Shown: positions 26,994 through 34,940, counted from the stretch's first letter. The stretch is DNA of 64,000 nt from Caulobacter flavus (GCF_003722335.1 NZ_CP026100.1:2206001-2270000); one strand, 5' to 3'. Numbers and translations are program-made. Notes: generated from the letters alone by a model not told the origin.

Positions 26994-27692
26994 CTAGCCC
27001 AGCTTTTCCTTGAAGAACGCCAGGGTGCGGCCGTTGGCGGTTTCGGCGTCGGCCTTGTCGTAGTGATTGCCGCCTGGACGGGCGAAGGCGTGGTTGCGGC
27101 CCGGATAGACGTGAACCTCGACGTTCGGGCGGCCGGCCAGGGCCTCGACGATGGTCTTGCGCGCCTCGGGGCCGATGAACTCGTCCTCGCCGGCCAGGTG
27201 CATCAGCAGCGGGGCCTTCACGCCGTCGGCCTCGCCGACATAGCGCTCGGTGCCGCCGCCGTAATAGGCCACGGCCGCGTCGGGCGCGCCGCGGGCCGCG
27301 CCGAGGAAGGTCATCAGCCCGCCCAGGCAGTAGCCCGTCAGCCCGACCTTGCCGTTGCCGCCGGCGATCGTACGCGCCGCCTCGACGGTCTTGAGCACGT
27401 CGGCCGCGCCCTGGTCGAAGTCGTAGGCGCCGTAGATGTCGAGCGCCTTCTTCCAGTTGGCCTCGTCGTTCTCCGACATCGAGAGCCCCGGCTCGACGCG
27501 CCAGAACAGGTCGGGGCAGACGGCGATGAAGCCCTGCACGGCGTATTCGGCGGCGATCAGGCGGATGCCGGCGTTGACGCCGAAGATCTCCTGCACGACC
27601 ACCACGACGGGCGCCGGACCGGGGGTGTCGGGGCGGACGACCAGGGCCTGAAAGCTTCCGTCGTCGGTCTGAATGGTCAGGCTCTCGGCCAT
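26994..27692 (-). CDS. Dienelactone hydrolase family protein
   Basis: A 232-residue alpha/beta hydrolase. The catalytic Cys is in GLTGYCLGGLMT (Cys122), the Asp in LAGEDEFIG and the His in YPGRNHAFA, the classical Cys-Asp-His triad of dienelactone hydrolases. The Glu of VVVQEIFGVN (about residue 35), which activates the Cys in the archetype, is also kept. It hydrolyses lactone or ester bonds, but no aromatic-degradation genes are nearby, so the substrate is open. The start at 27692 has GAGGAG eight bases upstream. Confidence 0.92.
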   Translation of the reverse strand: MAESLTIQTDDGSFQALVVRPDTPGPAPVVVVVQEIFGVNAGIRLIAAEYAVQGFIAVCPDLFWRVEPGLSMSENDEANWKKALDIYGAYDFDQGAADVLKTVEAARTIAGGNGKVGLTGYCLGGLMTFLGAARGAPDAAVAYYGGGTERYVGEADGVKAPLLMHLAGEDEFIGPEARKTIVEALAGRPNVEVHVYPGRNHAFARPGGNHYDKADAETANGRTLAFFKEKLG

Positions 27693-27812
27693 GGTCGTGC
27701 TCCTCGCGGCTGCGTGGCCAGACCATGGTGCGGGGCGATCGTCGGGGCTTGAACGATACCGTCCCGCCCGCGCTGGCCGCATCGTTCAAAGGCGCAACGT
27801 TCAGACGGGCAT

Positions 27813-27842
27813 GAAAAAGCCCGCCCCCGGAAAGGGGCGGGC
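27813..27842 (-). terminator. Terminator of the glycine-zipper gene
   Basis: On the minus strand, GCCCGCCCC pairs with GGGGCGGGC (27819-27842) and is followed by TTTTT. It lies about 25 bases after the stop codon of the gene at 27867-28178. Confidence 0.88.
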
Positions 27843-27866
27843 CATCCGACCGTTCAGCGAGCCCGC

Positions 27867-28178
27867 TTAGCGGTAGCGGTACTCGTAGTGGCAGTTCTTC
27901 TTGGAGTTCTTCTTGGCGATCTGGTTGCCGGCCACCGCGCCGACCACGCCGCCGAGAATCGCGCCCTCGGTCTTGGCGCCGTTGCCGGCCACGGCCGCGC
28001 CGAGCGTGCCGCCGGTCAGACCGCCGATCACCGTGCCCTTGTTGCGCGACTTCTTGGTGCTCTTGCAGACGAGCACGCGTTCGCGGCGCTGCTGGGCCTC
28101 GGCGGCGGTGACGGCGAGCGTGGAGGCGGTGAAGGCGAGGCTCACCGCGACGATCAAGGTTTTCATCTGGACGCGCAT
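27867..28178 (-). CDS. Exported glycine-zipper protein (103 aa)
   Basis: After a signal peptide (TLIVAVSLAFTASTLAVTAA) the protein holds a glycine-zipper segment, VIGGLTGGTLGAAVAGNGAK then GAILGGVVGAVAGNQIA. This arrangement is typical of outer-membrane-associated proteins of the 17-kDa surface antigen/YmgG type. It ends in a short basic, tyrosine-containing tail with two Cys residues. GGAGG lies four bases before the ATG at 28178; a second ATG four codons on is possible. The related protein at 28285-29340 shares the zipper, suggesting duplication. Function probably structural in the envelope. Confidence 0.85.
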   Translation of the reverse strand: MRVQMKTLIVAVSLAFTASTLAVTAAEAQQRRERVLVCKSTKKSRNKGTVIGGLTGGTLGAAVAGNGAKTEGAILGGVVGAVAGNQIAKKNSKKNCHYEYRYR

Positions 28179-28284
28179 GGCGACCTCCGTTTGAGAGCGT
28201 GTGTTCTATGTCCCTTGAGGGGATAACGCCGAAGCTCCGTGTCGGTTCTATGTCGGACGCCCGACGCGGAGATCGGCTTTCGCG

Positions 28285-29340
28285 TCAGCCTTCGAGGCGA
28301 TAGCGGTTGTCGCTGTCGGGGCAGACGCGGACGTAGCGGGTCTCGTTGCGGCCCTGGTACTCGGTCTGGGCCGGGGCCAGGCGGCACTTGCGCTCGCTGT
28401 AGCGGTTCCATTCCGAATAGCCGCCGGCCCGGTCGCGGTACTCGGCGCTTTCGCGATAGGGCACGGTGTCCTCGTACGACCAGTACTGGCCGCGAGTGTC
28501 GCAGCGGGCCTTGGCGGCCGAGTTGCCGATCGCCGCGCCCACGCCGGCGCCGGCCAGGGCCCCGAGCACCGCGCCCTCGGTGCGGGCGTTGCGGGCGGCG
28601 ACGTTGGAGCCGATCACCGCCCCGGCCAGGGCGCCGATCACGCCGCCGGCGGTGGCGTTGCGCTTGGCGTCGTCGCGGCAGGGGTCGTTATAGCCGCCCG
28701 ACAGACCAGACCCGCCGGCATAGGCGGGAGGAGCCGGCGGACCATTGTCCCAGCGGCCGGCCTCGTTCGGATAGCGACGGTCGTAGGCGCCGCGGCCGTA
28801 GCGGCGGTCATAGTCGTCGCGGGCGCGCTGGTACTCGGCGCGGTCGGACTCCCACTGCTGGCGTTGGGTTTCGTAGTCGTCGGCGTAGCGGTTGTCCTGG
28901 CCGCTGGTGTCGAAGCGGCGGGCCTCGTCCGGATAGCGGCGGTCATAGGCGCCGCGGCCGTTGCGGGCGTCGTAGCGGTCGCGGGCCCGCTCGTAGGCGG
29001 CGCGGTCGGCCTCGAACTGGCGCTGTTCGCCGTAGTAGGCGTTGCTGGTCGGGTAGGCGGGCGTGCGCCAGCGGCGGGCCTCGTCCGGATAGCGCCGGTC
29101 GTAGGCGCCGGAGCCGTAGCGGCGGTCGTAGTCGCTGCGCGCGCGCTCGTAGGCCGCGCGATCGGCGTCGTACTGGGCCTGGCGGCTGTCGTAGTCGGCC
29201 CGGCGGGCCTCGTAGGACGAGCGCTGCTCCTCGTAGGTGCGCAGCTGCTGCTGGTAGCCGGCGTCCTGAGCCAGCGCGGGCGCGGCCGTGCTGATGGCGA
29301 CGGCGCCGGCCATCAGCCAAGCCATGCGGCGGGAAGTCAT
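28285..29340 (-). CDS. Exported Tyr/Arg/Asp-rich protein with three internal repeats and a glycine zipper
   Basis: A 351-residue secreted protein. A signal peptide (MAWLMAGAVAISTAAPALAQ) is followed by charged helical segments with the heptad-like pattern YEEQRSSYEARRADYDSRQA. Three imperfect repeats of about 55 residues follow, each ending in a block like YDRRYGSGAYDRRYPDEARR (about residues 69, 117 and 180). Then comes a glycine-zipper membrane segment, GGVIGALAGAVIGSNVAARN and VLGALAGAGVGAAIGNSAAK. A Cys-containing C-terminal domain ends the protein (RKCRLAPAQTEYQGRNETRY). No enzyme motif is seen. It probably sits in the outer membrane or periplasm; the repeats look like a spacer or cell-wall binder. 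Confidence 0.82.
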   Translation of the reverse strand: MTSRRMAWLMAGAVAISTAAPALAQDAGYQQQLRTYEEQRSSYEARRADYDSRQAQYDADRAAYERARSDYDRRYGSGAYDRRYPDEARRWRTPAYPTSNAYYGEQRQFEADRAAYERARDRYDARNGRGAYDRRYPDEARRFDTSGQDNRYADDYETQRQQWESDRAEYQRARDDYDRRYGRGAYDRRYPNEAGRWDNGPPAPPAYAGGSGLSGGYNDPCRDDAKRNATAGGVIGALAGAVIGSNVAARNARTEGAVLGALAGAGVGAAIGNSAAKARCDTRGQYWSYEDTVPYRESAEYRDRAGGYSEWNRYSERKCRLAPAQTEYQGRNETRYVRVCPDSDNRYRLEG

Positions 29341-29460
29341 GGGGAAGTCTCCGTTCCGACGAACGAGCTGGCGTCCCGCCCCACAAGACGCCGGCTCGGG
29401 TTCAAAGTCCCTGCGGCGGAATAAGCCTTGGCGAAGGCCAAGGTTCCCGAAAGGGCCGGA

Positions 29461-29838
29461 TCAGTCGTTCAGCCAGGTGACGGCGAAGCGATCGCCGGTC
29501 CAAACCGCCACCGCCAGCGAGGCTTCCTCGGTTCCGAAGGCGAGGGCGGGGGCCTTCAGTTCGACCTGGCGCGGCTCGTCGGCGGCGCAGGGGGCGCCGA
29601 CGTCCTTGGCGCAGGTGGTGGGGTAGGTCCCGGGCGGCTGGGCGGCGATGAAGAACCCGCTGGCGTCGGCCACCATGGTCACGGTCTGCGGCTTGCCGGG
29701 CGCCGCGCCGCGCTCGACCACCAGCACGTGAGCCCCGCCGCGCGGCTCCAGCCGCGCCTGGTCGGCCTTGCCGTCGCCGTCGAAATCGCCGGCCAGGGTC
29801 GGCAGGGCGGCGGCGAGGGCGAGCAGCAGGACGGACAT
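29461..29838 (-). CDS. Small exported protein with a DxDGDGKAD calcium-type motif
   Basis: A 125-residue protein. A short hydrophobic signal (MSVLLLALAAALPTLA) is followed at once by GDFDGDGKADQARLEPRGG, a calcium-binding-loop motif of the FG-GAP/VCBS kind. The rest is predicted beta sheet with two Cys (PTTCAKDVGAPCAADE), likely a disulfide in the periplasm. The C-terminus SLAVAVWTGDRFAVTWLND is typical of small secreted proteins found in Caulobacter-type genomes. No enzymatic function is recognised. Confidence 0.75.
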   Translation of the reverse strand: MSVLLLALAAALPTLAGDFDGDGKADQARLEPRGGAHVLVVERGAAPGKPQTVTMVADASGFFIAAQPPGTYPTTCAKDVGAPCAADEPRQVELKAPALAFGTEEASLAVAVWTGDRFAVTWLND

Positions 29839-29945
29839 GGGATGGCGCTCCGGACGTTACGACCTGAGGTTGGCGCGCGGCCGGCGAGGGTTCAAGCCTC
29901 TTTCAGGGCCGAGCGCAGGTCGGTGCGCGCGAAGTCGTCGCCCTT

Positions 29946-30284
29946 CTAGAGCAGGGCGCCGCCGCCGCGGGTCTTGGCGAGGGCGTAGGCGAAGCAATCG
30001 CCGAGGTTCAAGACGTTCCTGCCGAACCTGATCCTGGCCGCCAGCGCGATCTCGAACTGACGAGCGTCGACCGTGGCGATGCTGATCCCGAGATTGGCGA
30101 AGAGCGCATTTACGCGCTCTCGGCCATCTGGACCATCGAGGGCCTGGACGCGGACATGCACTTCCCAGGCGTTGATGGGAGAAATGACTGTCACGTCCGA
30201 GTTCGCCAGGATCTCGAAGTACGCTTCCCAATCCGGTTCTCGCAACAGAATGGCGACCAGGGCGGAAGCGTCGACGACGATCAT
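29946..30284 (-). CDS. vapC: VapC-type PIN-domain toxin truncated by an in-frame stop
   Basis: The PIN-domain ribonuclease of a VapBC toxin-antitoxin pair. MIVVDASALVAILLREPDWE carries the first acidic residue, ISPINAWEVHVRVQ the Glu, and NLGDCFAYALAKTRGGGALL the third acid. A TAG at 29946-29948 ends the frame at 112 residues. The same frame continues as KGDDFARTDLRSALKEA to a stop at 29892, giving the normal 130-residue VapC and containing the conserved GDDF with the fourth acid. The change is a single-codon nonsense, so the toxin has probably lost activity. The start overlaps the antitoxin stop (ATGA). Confidence 0.88.
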   Translation of the reverse strand: MIVVDASALVAILLREPDWEAYFEILANSDVTVISPINAWEVHVRVQALDGPDGRERVNALFANLGISIATVDARQFEIALAARIRFGRNVLNLGDCFAYALAKTRGGGALL

Positions 30285-30601
30285 CGTGGCAGGCCGTCCT
30301 TGTCGTAAAGGTCGGCGTCCGTGAGGGTTTCGCCAGCGTGCGGCAGGGCCCAGAAGGCTTCCAGCGTTTCCAGGGCAGCGGCTCGTCGCCCTGCCTTGTC
30401 GGCAACGCTTCCGGCTTCCGCGCCAAGCGTTGCGTCCCGCGCCCCATCCCGCGCTCCATCTCGCGCCAACGTCGCGAGCACCGCCGCGTCGATGGCCTCG
30501 GAGAGGCTGCCGCCGCGCTGCCGCGCCAGTTCGCGGACGTGCTCCACGACCTGGCTTTCGATCTCGATGGTCTCGAACTTGGTCATCGCGGCAGGAAACA
30601 T
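30281..30601 (-). CDS. vapB: VapB-type antitoxin
   Basis: The antitoxin partner of the adjacent vapC, 106 residues from the ATG at 30601, which has GAGG eight bases upstream; an ATG at 30586 (MTKFETIEIES) is the alternative. The N-terminal part (ESQVVEHVRELARQRGGSLS) resembles a ribbon-helix-helix or AbrB-type DNA-binding region with the SLSEAIDAAV helix of Rv0623-like VapB proteins. The C-terminus (ETLTDADLYDKDGLPR) would wrap the toxin. A tandem 12-bp repeat encodes ARDGARDGARDA between the two parts. It forms an operon with vapC. Confidence 0.85.
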   Translation of the reverse strand: MFPAAMTKFETIEIESQVVEHVRELARQRGGSLSEAIDAAVLATLARDGARDGARDATLGAEAGSVADKAGRRAAALETLEAFWALPHAGETLTDADLYDKDGLPR

Positions 30602-30621
30602 ACCGCGAACCTCGTTCGCCG

Positions 30622-31386
30622 TCACGCCGCCGGCTTGGTGACCGTCATCATGTAGTTGATGTCGACGTCGGTGGAGCGGCTCCAGCGGCCGGTGAGCGGA
30701 TTGTAGGCCACGCCGAACGGTCCGTGCATCTCGACCGGCTCGCCGGCCAGGAAGGCGCGCAGCTCTTCGGGCTTGAGGAACTGCTTCCACTCGTGGGTGC
30801 CGGGCGGCACCCAGCGCAGCACGTACTCGGCGCCGATCTTGGCCAGGGCCAGGGCCTTGAACGTGCGGTTGAGGGTGGCGACGATCATCAGGCCGCCGGG
30901 CTTGAGCAACTGCGAGCAGGTGCGCAGGAAGGCGCCCGGATCGGCCACGTGTTCGATGACCTCCATGGTCAGCACCACGTCGAACGGCCCCGCGCCCTCG
31001 GCCAGCAGTTGCTCGGCGGTGGCGGGGCGATAGCCGATGGCGAGGCCCTGCTCGGCGGCGTGGGCCGCGGCGGTCTTGATGTTGTTTTCCGAGGCGTCGA
31101 TGGCGGTGACGGAAAAGCCCAGGCGGGCCATCGGCTCGGAGAGCAGACCGCCGCCGCAGCCGATGTCGATCAGGGACAGGCCCTCGAAGGGAGCGCGGTC
31201 GTTGCCGTCGCGGTCGAAGCGCTCCAGCGCCTGCTCGCGGATGAAGGCCAGCCGGCAGGGATTGAACACGTGCAGCGGCGCGAACTTGCCCTTCGGGTCC
31301 CACCACTCGGCGGCGATGGCCGAGAACCGCGCCACGTCGGCGGGGTCGATGCTCCAGTTGGGCGTGTTTGCGTCGCTCTGAGTCAT
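30622..31386 (-). CDS. ubiG: Bifunctional 3-demethylubiquinol 3-O-methyltransferase/2-polyprenyl-6-hydroxyphenol methylase
   Basis: UbiG performs both O-methylation steps of ubiquinone synthesis at the inner membrane. The 254-residue length is normal. The N-terminus has the family hallmark [20 protein letters not shown]. The SAM site is [20 protein letters not shown], with [12 protein letters not shown] as motif I/post-I. Motif II is [15 protein letters not shown]. It is normally next to lysC in alphaproteobacteria. Here the two FSGRPNP genes lie between the two. The start at 31386 is ATG. Confidence 0.95.
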   Translation of the reverse strand: MTQSDANTPNWSIDPADVARFSAIAAEWWDPKGKFAPLHVFNPCRLAFIREQALERFDRDGNDRAPFEGLSLIDIGCGGGLLSEPMARLGFSVTAIDASENNIKTAAAHAAEQGLAIGYRPATAEQLLAEGAGPFDVVLTMEVIEHVADPGAFLRTCSQLLKPGGLMIVATLNRTFKALALAKIGAEYVLRWVPPGTHEWKQFLKPEELRAFLAGEPVEMHGPFGVAYNPLTGRWSRSTDVDINYMMTVTKPAA

Positions 31387-31449
31387 GGACAGCGTATGAG
31401 CATGAGTTCGAGGGCGAGGTCCAGACGCCGCGCCGTTCGGAGGCGCGGT

Positions 31450-31776
31450 TCAGCGCGCGGCGTCCAGGGCCGAGAGCAGGCGCTGGCGCAGGGGCGCGGC
31501 CTGCGTCGGCAGGCGATCGAGCAGGAAGCGCTCGATCGCGCAGCCCGGGTCCCGGCGCGGCCCGAAGGGCGTCTCCACCCGGCCCAGGCGCACGCGGTAG
31601 GGGCCGCCCGCGTCGTTCCAGGCGAAGCCGCGGTAGCCCAGGTCCGGCGGAGGCGCGAACGCTTCCGCCGGGGGCGCCAGGGTCGCGAGCCTGGCCCTCA
31701 GCCAGGCCTGGTCGTTCGCATCCAGCCGCCAGCGCGGGTTGGGCCGCCCGCTGAACACGTCGAGTTCGACCAGCAA
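31450..31776 (-). CDS. FSGRPNP-motif protein, short form (108 aa)
   Basis: No described function. The N-terminus LVELDVFSGRPNPRWRLD matches that of the preceding gene (LRVEIEMFSGRPNPVWMLT). The rest aligns loosely with that protein's first 125 residues: a strand-rich middle (LGYRGFAWNDAGGPYRVRLG) and a helical end (IERFLLDRLPTQAAPLRQRL). So it is a stand-alone copy of the N-terminal domain. It has no signal peptide or membrane span. It starts 10 bases after the longer gene's stop codon, and the pair is surely co-transcribed. I recall similar FSGRPNP N-termini in other bacteria but cannot name a family. Confidence 0.75.
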   Translation of the reverse strand: MLVELDVFSGRPNPRWRLDANDQAWLRARLATLAPPAEAFAPPPDLGYRGFAWNDAGGPYRVRLGRVETPFGPRRDPGCAIERFLLDRLPTQAAPLRQRLLSALDAAR

Positions 31777-31786
31777 TGCGGCCGCC

Positions 31787-32707
31787 TCAGTTGATGACGA
31801 CCGACTTGCCCGCGTAGAAGTAGCCGCAGAAGTCGGTGTAGCCGCCGCGGTTGCAGGTCTCGGGATTCACGATCAGCACCCCGCTGTTGTCGGTGTTGCG
31901 GGCGGCGGTCGAGCCGGGCTTGTGGCCCCAGAAGCCGCCCCGCTGGTGGCGATACCAGTGGTAGTCCCAGCCCGGATCGATCACCAGCGCCATCAGGCGG
32001 CGGGGCCACTCCTTTTCCGACAGGCAGTCGCAGCGCTTCTTGAGGCCGTCGGCCATCGCCGCCGTCGTCACCGTGCCGCAGGCCATGGTCGAGGTCTGGG
32101 CGCCGTGCGCGCGGCCGGGCTGGGCGAAGGTGTTGGTCCGCCAGTTTCGGGCGTAGTTGTAGCAGTTGTTGTAGGGCTGGGTGGCGGGGTTGTTCCAGAA
32201 GCCCGGATTGTACTGGCTGACCTCGTACTGGCACTGGCCGCACTTCTCGTCGGGGATCGTGGTCCGCAGCGGATTGGACGGCGGCTTGGGCGGCGGCTGG
32301 GGCGGCCGGGGCGGATCGCGGAACAGGCGGTCCAGCCGCTCCAGCGCCAGGTCGTGCAGCTTGCTGCTCAGGGGCGTCAGTTCATGCTGCAGCAGCTTGA
32401 CGTCCGACCGCTTGGGCATGGTCTCGATGAAGGCCTTGGCCAGTTCCCGGGCGGCCTTGGGATCGCCGGCGAAGGGCGAGCCGACCGCGAAGGCCTTGGG
32501 AACGCCGCGCAGGGCCGCTTCGTCGTCGGCGAAGCGCTCGATCCGGACCTCGCGCAGGCCCAGCCCGTCGAAGCCGGCGCCGGGCTTGGACACCCCCTTC
32601 GGGCTCGCCGCCGCCAGCCGCAGCAGCTTCTGCACGGCGTCGGCGTCCGTCAGCATCCACACCGGGTTCGGGCGTCCGGAAAACATCTCGATTTCGACGC
32701 GCAACAT
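31787..32707 (-). CDS. FSGRPNP-motif protein with C-terminal Cys/His-rich domain (306 aa)
   Basis: No described function. Residues 1-130 form the FSGRPNP domain (VEIEMFSGRPNPVWMLTDAD). A proline-rich linker PPRPPQPPPKPPSNP follows. The C-terminal 160 residues contain CGQCQ, YNNCYNYARNW, FAQPGRAHGAQTST, CDCLSEKEW, DYHWYRHQRGGFWGHKPG, TAARNTDNSG and GGYTDFCGYFYAG. The NNCYNYA Cys and the DYHWYRH His are well placed to be a papain/NlpC-like Cys-His dyad, but this is inference. There is no signal peptide. It is the first gene of the pair, and its 5' side is a long AT-containing region shared with lysC. It may be a peptidase, toxin or effector. Confidence 0.78.
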   Translation of the reverse strand: MLRVEIEMFSGRPNPVWMLTDADAVQKLLRLAAASPKGVSKPGAGFDGLGLREVRIERFADDEAALRGVPKAFAVGSPFAGDPKAARELAKAFIETMPKRSDVKLLQHELTPLSSKLHDLALERLDRLFRDPPRPPQPPPKPPSNPLRTTIPDEKCGQCQYEVSQYNPGFWNNPATQPYNNCYNYARNWRTNTFAQPGRAHGAQTSTMACGTVTTAAMADGLKKRCDCLSEKEWPRRLMALVIDPGWDYHWYRHQRGGFWGHKPGSTAARNTDNSGVLIVNPETCNRGGYTDFCGYFYAGKSVVIN

Positions 32708-33019
32708 GGTTCGCTCTCCTCTGGCGATTTCCCCCGTACGCTGGCTTCTGGATTGGACTGGGCGCCGACACGCCGGGCGCGAGCATAGGTGGCGCGTGCT
32801 ATCAATTCAATTATAAAGAGTATTTCGGATGCCGAACGCTTTTGAGTTGCGTTCGGTCGGCGCTCTCGCCCGCAGCTGGGGGCGCTACGAGAAAAAAGAC
32901 ACATCCGCGACATTGCCGTTGCGCCAAGGCCCCGCTAGAAGGCGCGGGCTTGCGCGGAAGGACGGGTTCCAGCCGCGAAGGCGCAAGAAAAAACCGCTTT
33001 GGTTCGAGGATTTAGAGAC
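32708..33019. other. Divergent intergenic region between the FSGRPNP pair and lysC
   Basis: Of the 312 bases, the part 32795-32835 is clearly AT-rich (gctatcaattcaattataaa), in contrast to the rest of the window, and probably includes a promoter. Divergent genes on both sides require at least two promoters. No attenuator or riboswitch for lysine or methionine was recognised upstream of lysC. The GTG start at 33020 has GAGGA nine bases before it. Confidence 0.45.
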
Positions 33020-34267
33020 GTGTCACGTCTGGTGATGAAGTTCGGCGGCACCTCGGTGGCCGACCTGGAGCGCATCCGCCGGGTGGCGCGCCTGGTCGCC
33101 GCGGAAGTCGCCACGGGCAAGCAGGTCGCCGTCGTCGTTTCCGCCATGTCGGGCAAGACCAACGAGCTGGTCGCCTGGACGGACGGAGCCGGCCGCGCCG
33201 CGCAAGGGCTGCCTGAGTCTGACGACGAGTACGACGCCGTCGTGGCGTCGGGCGAGCAGGTGACCGCCGGCCTGCTGGCCATGACCCTGCGCAACATGGG
33301 CCACAAGGCCCGCTCGTTCCTGGGCTGGCAGGTCCCGATCATCACCGACGAGGCCCATGGCCGCGCCCGGATCGAGGAGATCCCGCCGGAAAACCTGGAG
33401 GCCTGCTTCGCGGACGGCGAGATCGCCGTCATCGCCGGCTTCCAGGGCGTGACGCCCAAGCAGCGCATCACCACGCTGGGCCGCGGCGGTTCGGACACCA
33501 GCGCCGTGGCCATCGCCGCCGCGGTGAAGGGCGCCTGCGACATCTACACCGACGTGGACGGGGTCTACACCACTGACCCCCGGATCGAGAGCAAGGCCAA
33601 GCGCCTGGCCAAGATCTCCTACGAAGAAATGCTGGAAATGGCCTCGCTGGGGGCCAAGGTGCTGCAGACCCGTTCGGTCGAGATGGCCATGGCCCATCGC
33701 GTCCCGGTGCGGGTGCTGTCGAGTTTCGTCGAGCCGGGCGAAGCCCCGGGCCAAGGTACGATCGTCTGCGACGAGGAAGAAATCATGGAAAAGCGCATCG
33801 TCTCGGGCGTCGCCTACAGCCGCGACGAAGCCAAGATCACCCTGCTGGGCCTGCCCGACCACCCGGGCGTGTCCTCGCAGATCTTCGGTCGCCTGGCCGA
33901 CGCCAACGTGAACGTCGACATGATCGTGCAGTCGCGCGCCCGCAGCGCCGACACCGCCAACATGGAGTTCACCGTCGGCAAGCGTGACGCCCAGCGCGCC
34001 GTCGAGATCGTCCAGGCCGCCCGCGCCGAGATCGGTTTCGAGGACGTGGCCGTCAACGAGGACGTGGCCAAGGTGTCGGTGATCGGCGTGGGCATGCGCT
34101 CGCACGCCGGCGTCGCCCAGTCGATGTTCGCGGCCCTGGCCGAGAAGAACATCAACATCCAGGTCATCTCGACCTCGGAGATCAAGATCTCGGTCCTGAT
34201 CGACGCGGCCTATACCGAACTGGCCGTCCGCGCCCTGCACGCCGTGTACGGCCTGGACCAGCTGTAA
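33020..34267 (+). CDS. lysC: Aspartate kinase
   Basis: LysC phosphorylates aspartate, the entry step to lysine, methionine, threonine and diaminopimelate. The 415-residue protein has the N-terminal signature VMKFGGTSVADLERIRRVAR, TTLGRGGSDTSAVAIAAAVK and DIYTDVDGVYTTDPRI in the kinase domain. Two ACT domains follow (KITLLGLPDHPGVSSQIFGR and KVSVIGVGMRSHAGVAQSMF), the sites for feedback inhibition by lysine and threonine. The GTG start and ribosome site at 33020 are well supported. A repeat element follows. Conserved neighbours are ubiG upstream and ptsP downstream. Confidence 0.97.
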   Translation: MSRLVMKFGGTSVADLERIRRVARLVAAEVATGKQVAVVVSAMSGKTNELVAWTDGAGRAAQGLPESDDEYDAVVASGEQVTAGLLAMTLRNMGHKARSFLGWQVPIITDEAHGRARIEEIPPENLEACFADGEIAVIAGFQGVTPKQRITTLGRGGSDTSAVAIAAAVKGACDIYTDVDGVYTTDPRIESKAKRLAKISYEEMLEMASLGAKVLQTRSVEMAMAHRVPVRVLSSFVEPGEAPGQGTIVCDEEEIMEKRIVSGVAYSRDEAKITLLGLPDHPGVSSQIFGRLADANVNVDMIVQSRARSADTANMEFTVGKRDAQRAVEIVQAARAEIGFEDVAVNEDVAKVSVIGVGMRSHAGVAQSMFAALAEKNINIQVISTSEIKISVLIDAAYTELAVRALHAVYGLDQL

Positions 34268-34290
34268 GGGCCACTTCGAGCCGCGGTGCG

Positions 34291-34386
34291 ACCTTCGAGG
34301 CTCGCCCGCGGCTCGCACCTCGGGATGAGGAAGTCTCTGGACTGAAGTCCTCATCCTGAGGCGCCCGCATCGCGGGCCTCGAAGGA
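34291..34386. repeat. Inverted-repeat element of the CTTCGAGG..GATGAGG type
   Basis: Two imperfect inverted arms of about 36 bp, 34293-34330 and 34349-34384. Both start or end in TTCGAGG and meet at GATGAGG / CCTCATC. The spacer is 18 bases. This element type differs from the one at 23033. It lies 24 bases after the lysC stop and may end its transcript. Confidence 0.75.
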
Positions 34387-34457
34387 CGCGCTGCCGGGCC
34401 GTCGTCCAAACGTCGCCATGACGCGTTAGTCAGGCGTCAGACCGATACGAGACCCCC

Positions 34458-34922
34458 ATGCCCGACGTCTTCAAGTTCGATCCCGCCGCCAAGACCGTCA
34501 CCTTCCACGGCGACGCCGGCCTCGAGCTGCTCTACGACCTGCTGCTGCGCGCCAAGTTCGGCGACGGCTACGAGAAGCCGCTTCTGATCAGCCCGTGGCT
34601 GGCGGCCCTGCTGCGCCAGCTGGACCAGGCCCTGCCCGACGACGGCCAGTGGTTCCCCGAGAAGCCCGGCCAGCCGATCTTCGACACCGACGACCTGCTG
34701 GCCATGGGCGACGCCGTGATCGAGGAAGGCCACACCGTCGGCTGGTGGACCATGACCGAGCCGGAAAAGCGCGATTACCTGCGCAACGTCATCGCCGCCC
34801 CCCATCCGCTGACCGACCTGCAGGTCGAGTTCATCGAGAGCGACATCGACGCGGCCCTGCAGCAGGCCCGCCGCCTGGTGATGGACGCCGAGGAGCCGCT
34901 GGCCCTGCCCGGGCACGGCTGA
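34458..34922 (+). CDS. Protein of unknown function (154 aa)
   Basis: No named family. The sequence MPDVFKFDPAAKTVTFHGDA suggests an N-terminal beta hairpin, followed by helices (LELLYDLLLRAKFGDGYEKP, PWLAALLRQLDQAL). The middle is acidic and the C-terminus helical (IESDIDAALQQARRLVMDAE). There is no signal peptide or membrane segment. Codon use and acidic composition argue that it is real. It lies between lysC and an AraC-type regulator, with only 18 bases to the latter, and might be in its operon. Confidence 0.7.
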   Translation: MPDVFKFDPAAKTVTFHGDAGLELLYDLLLRAKFGDGYEKPLLISPWLAALLRQLDQALPDDGQWFPEKPGQPIFDTDDLLAMGDAVIEEGHTVGWWTMTEPEKRDYLRNVIAAPHPLTDLQVEFIESDIDAALQQARRLVMDAEEPLALPGHG

Positions 34923-34940
34923 GTTCGCTATAGTGAGGTC

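Noticed and set aside
32708..33019. A lysine riboswitch before lysC
   Set aside because: The leader lacks recognisable conserved stems, and such switches are not usual in this bacterial group.
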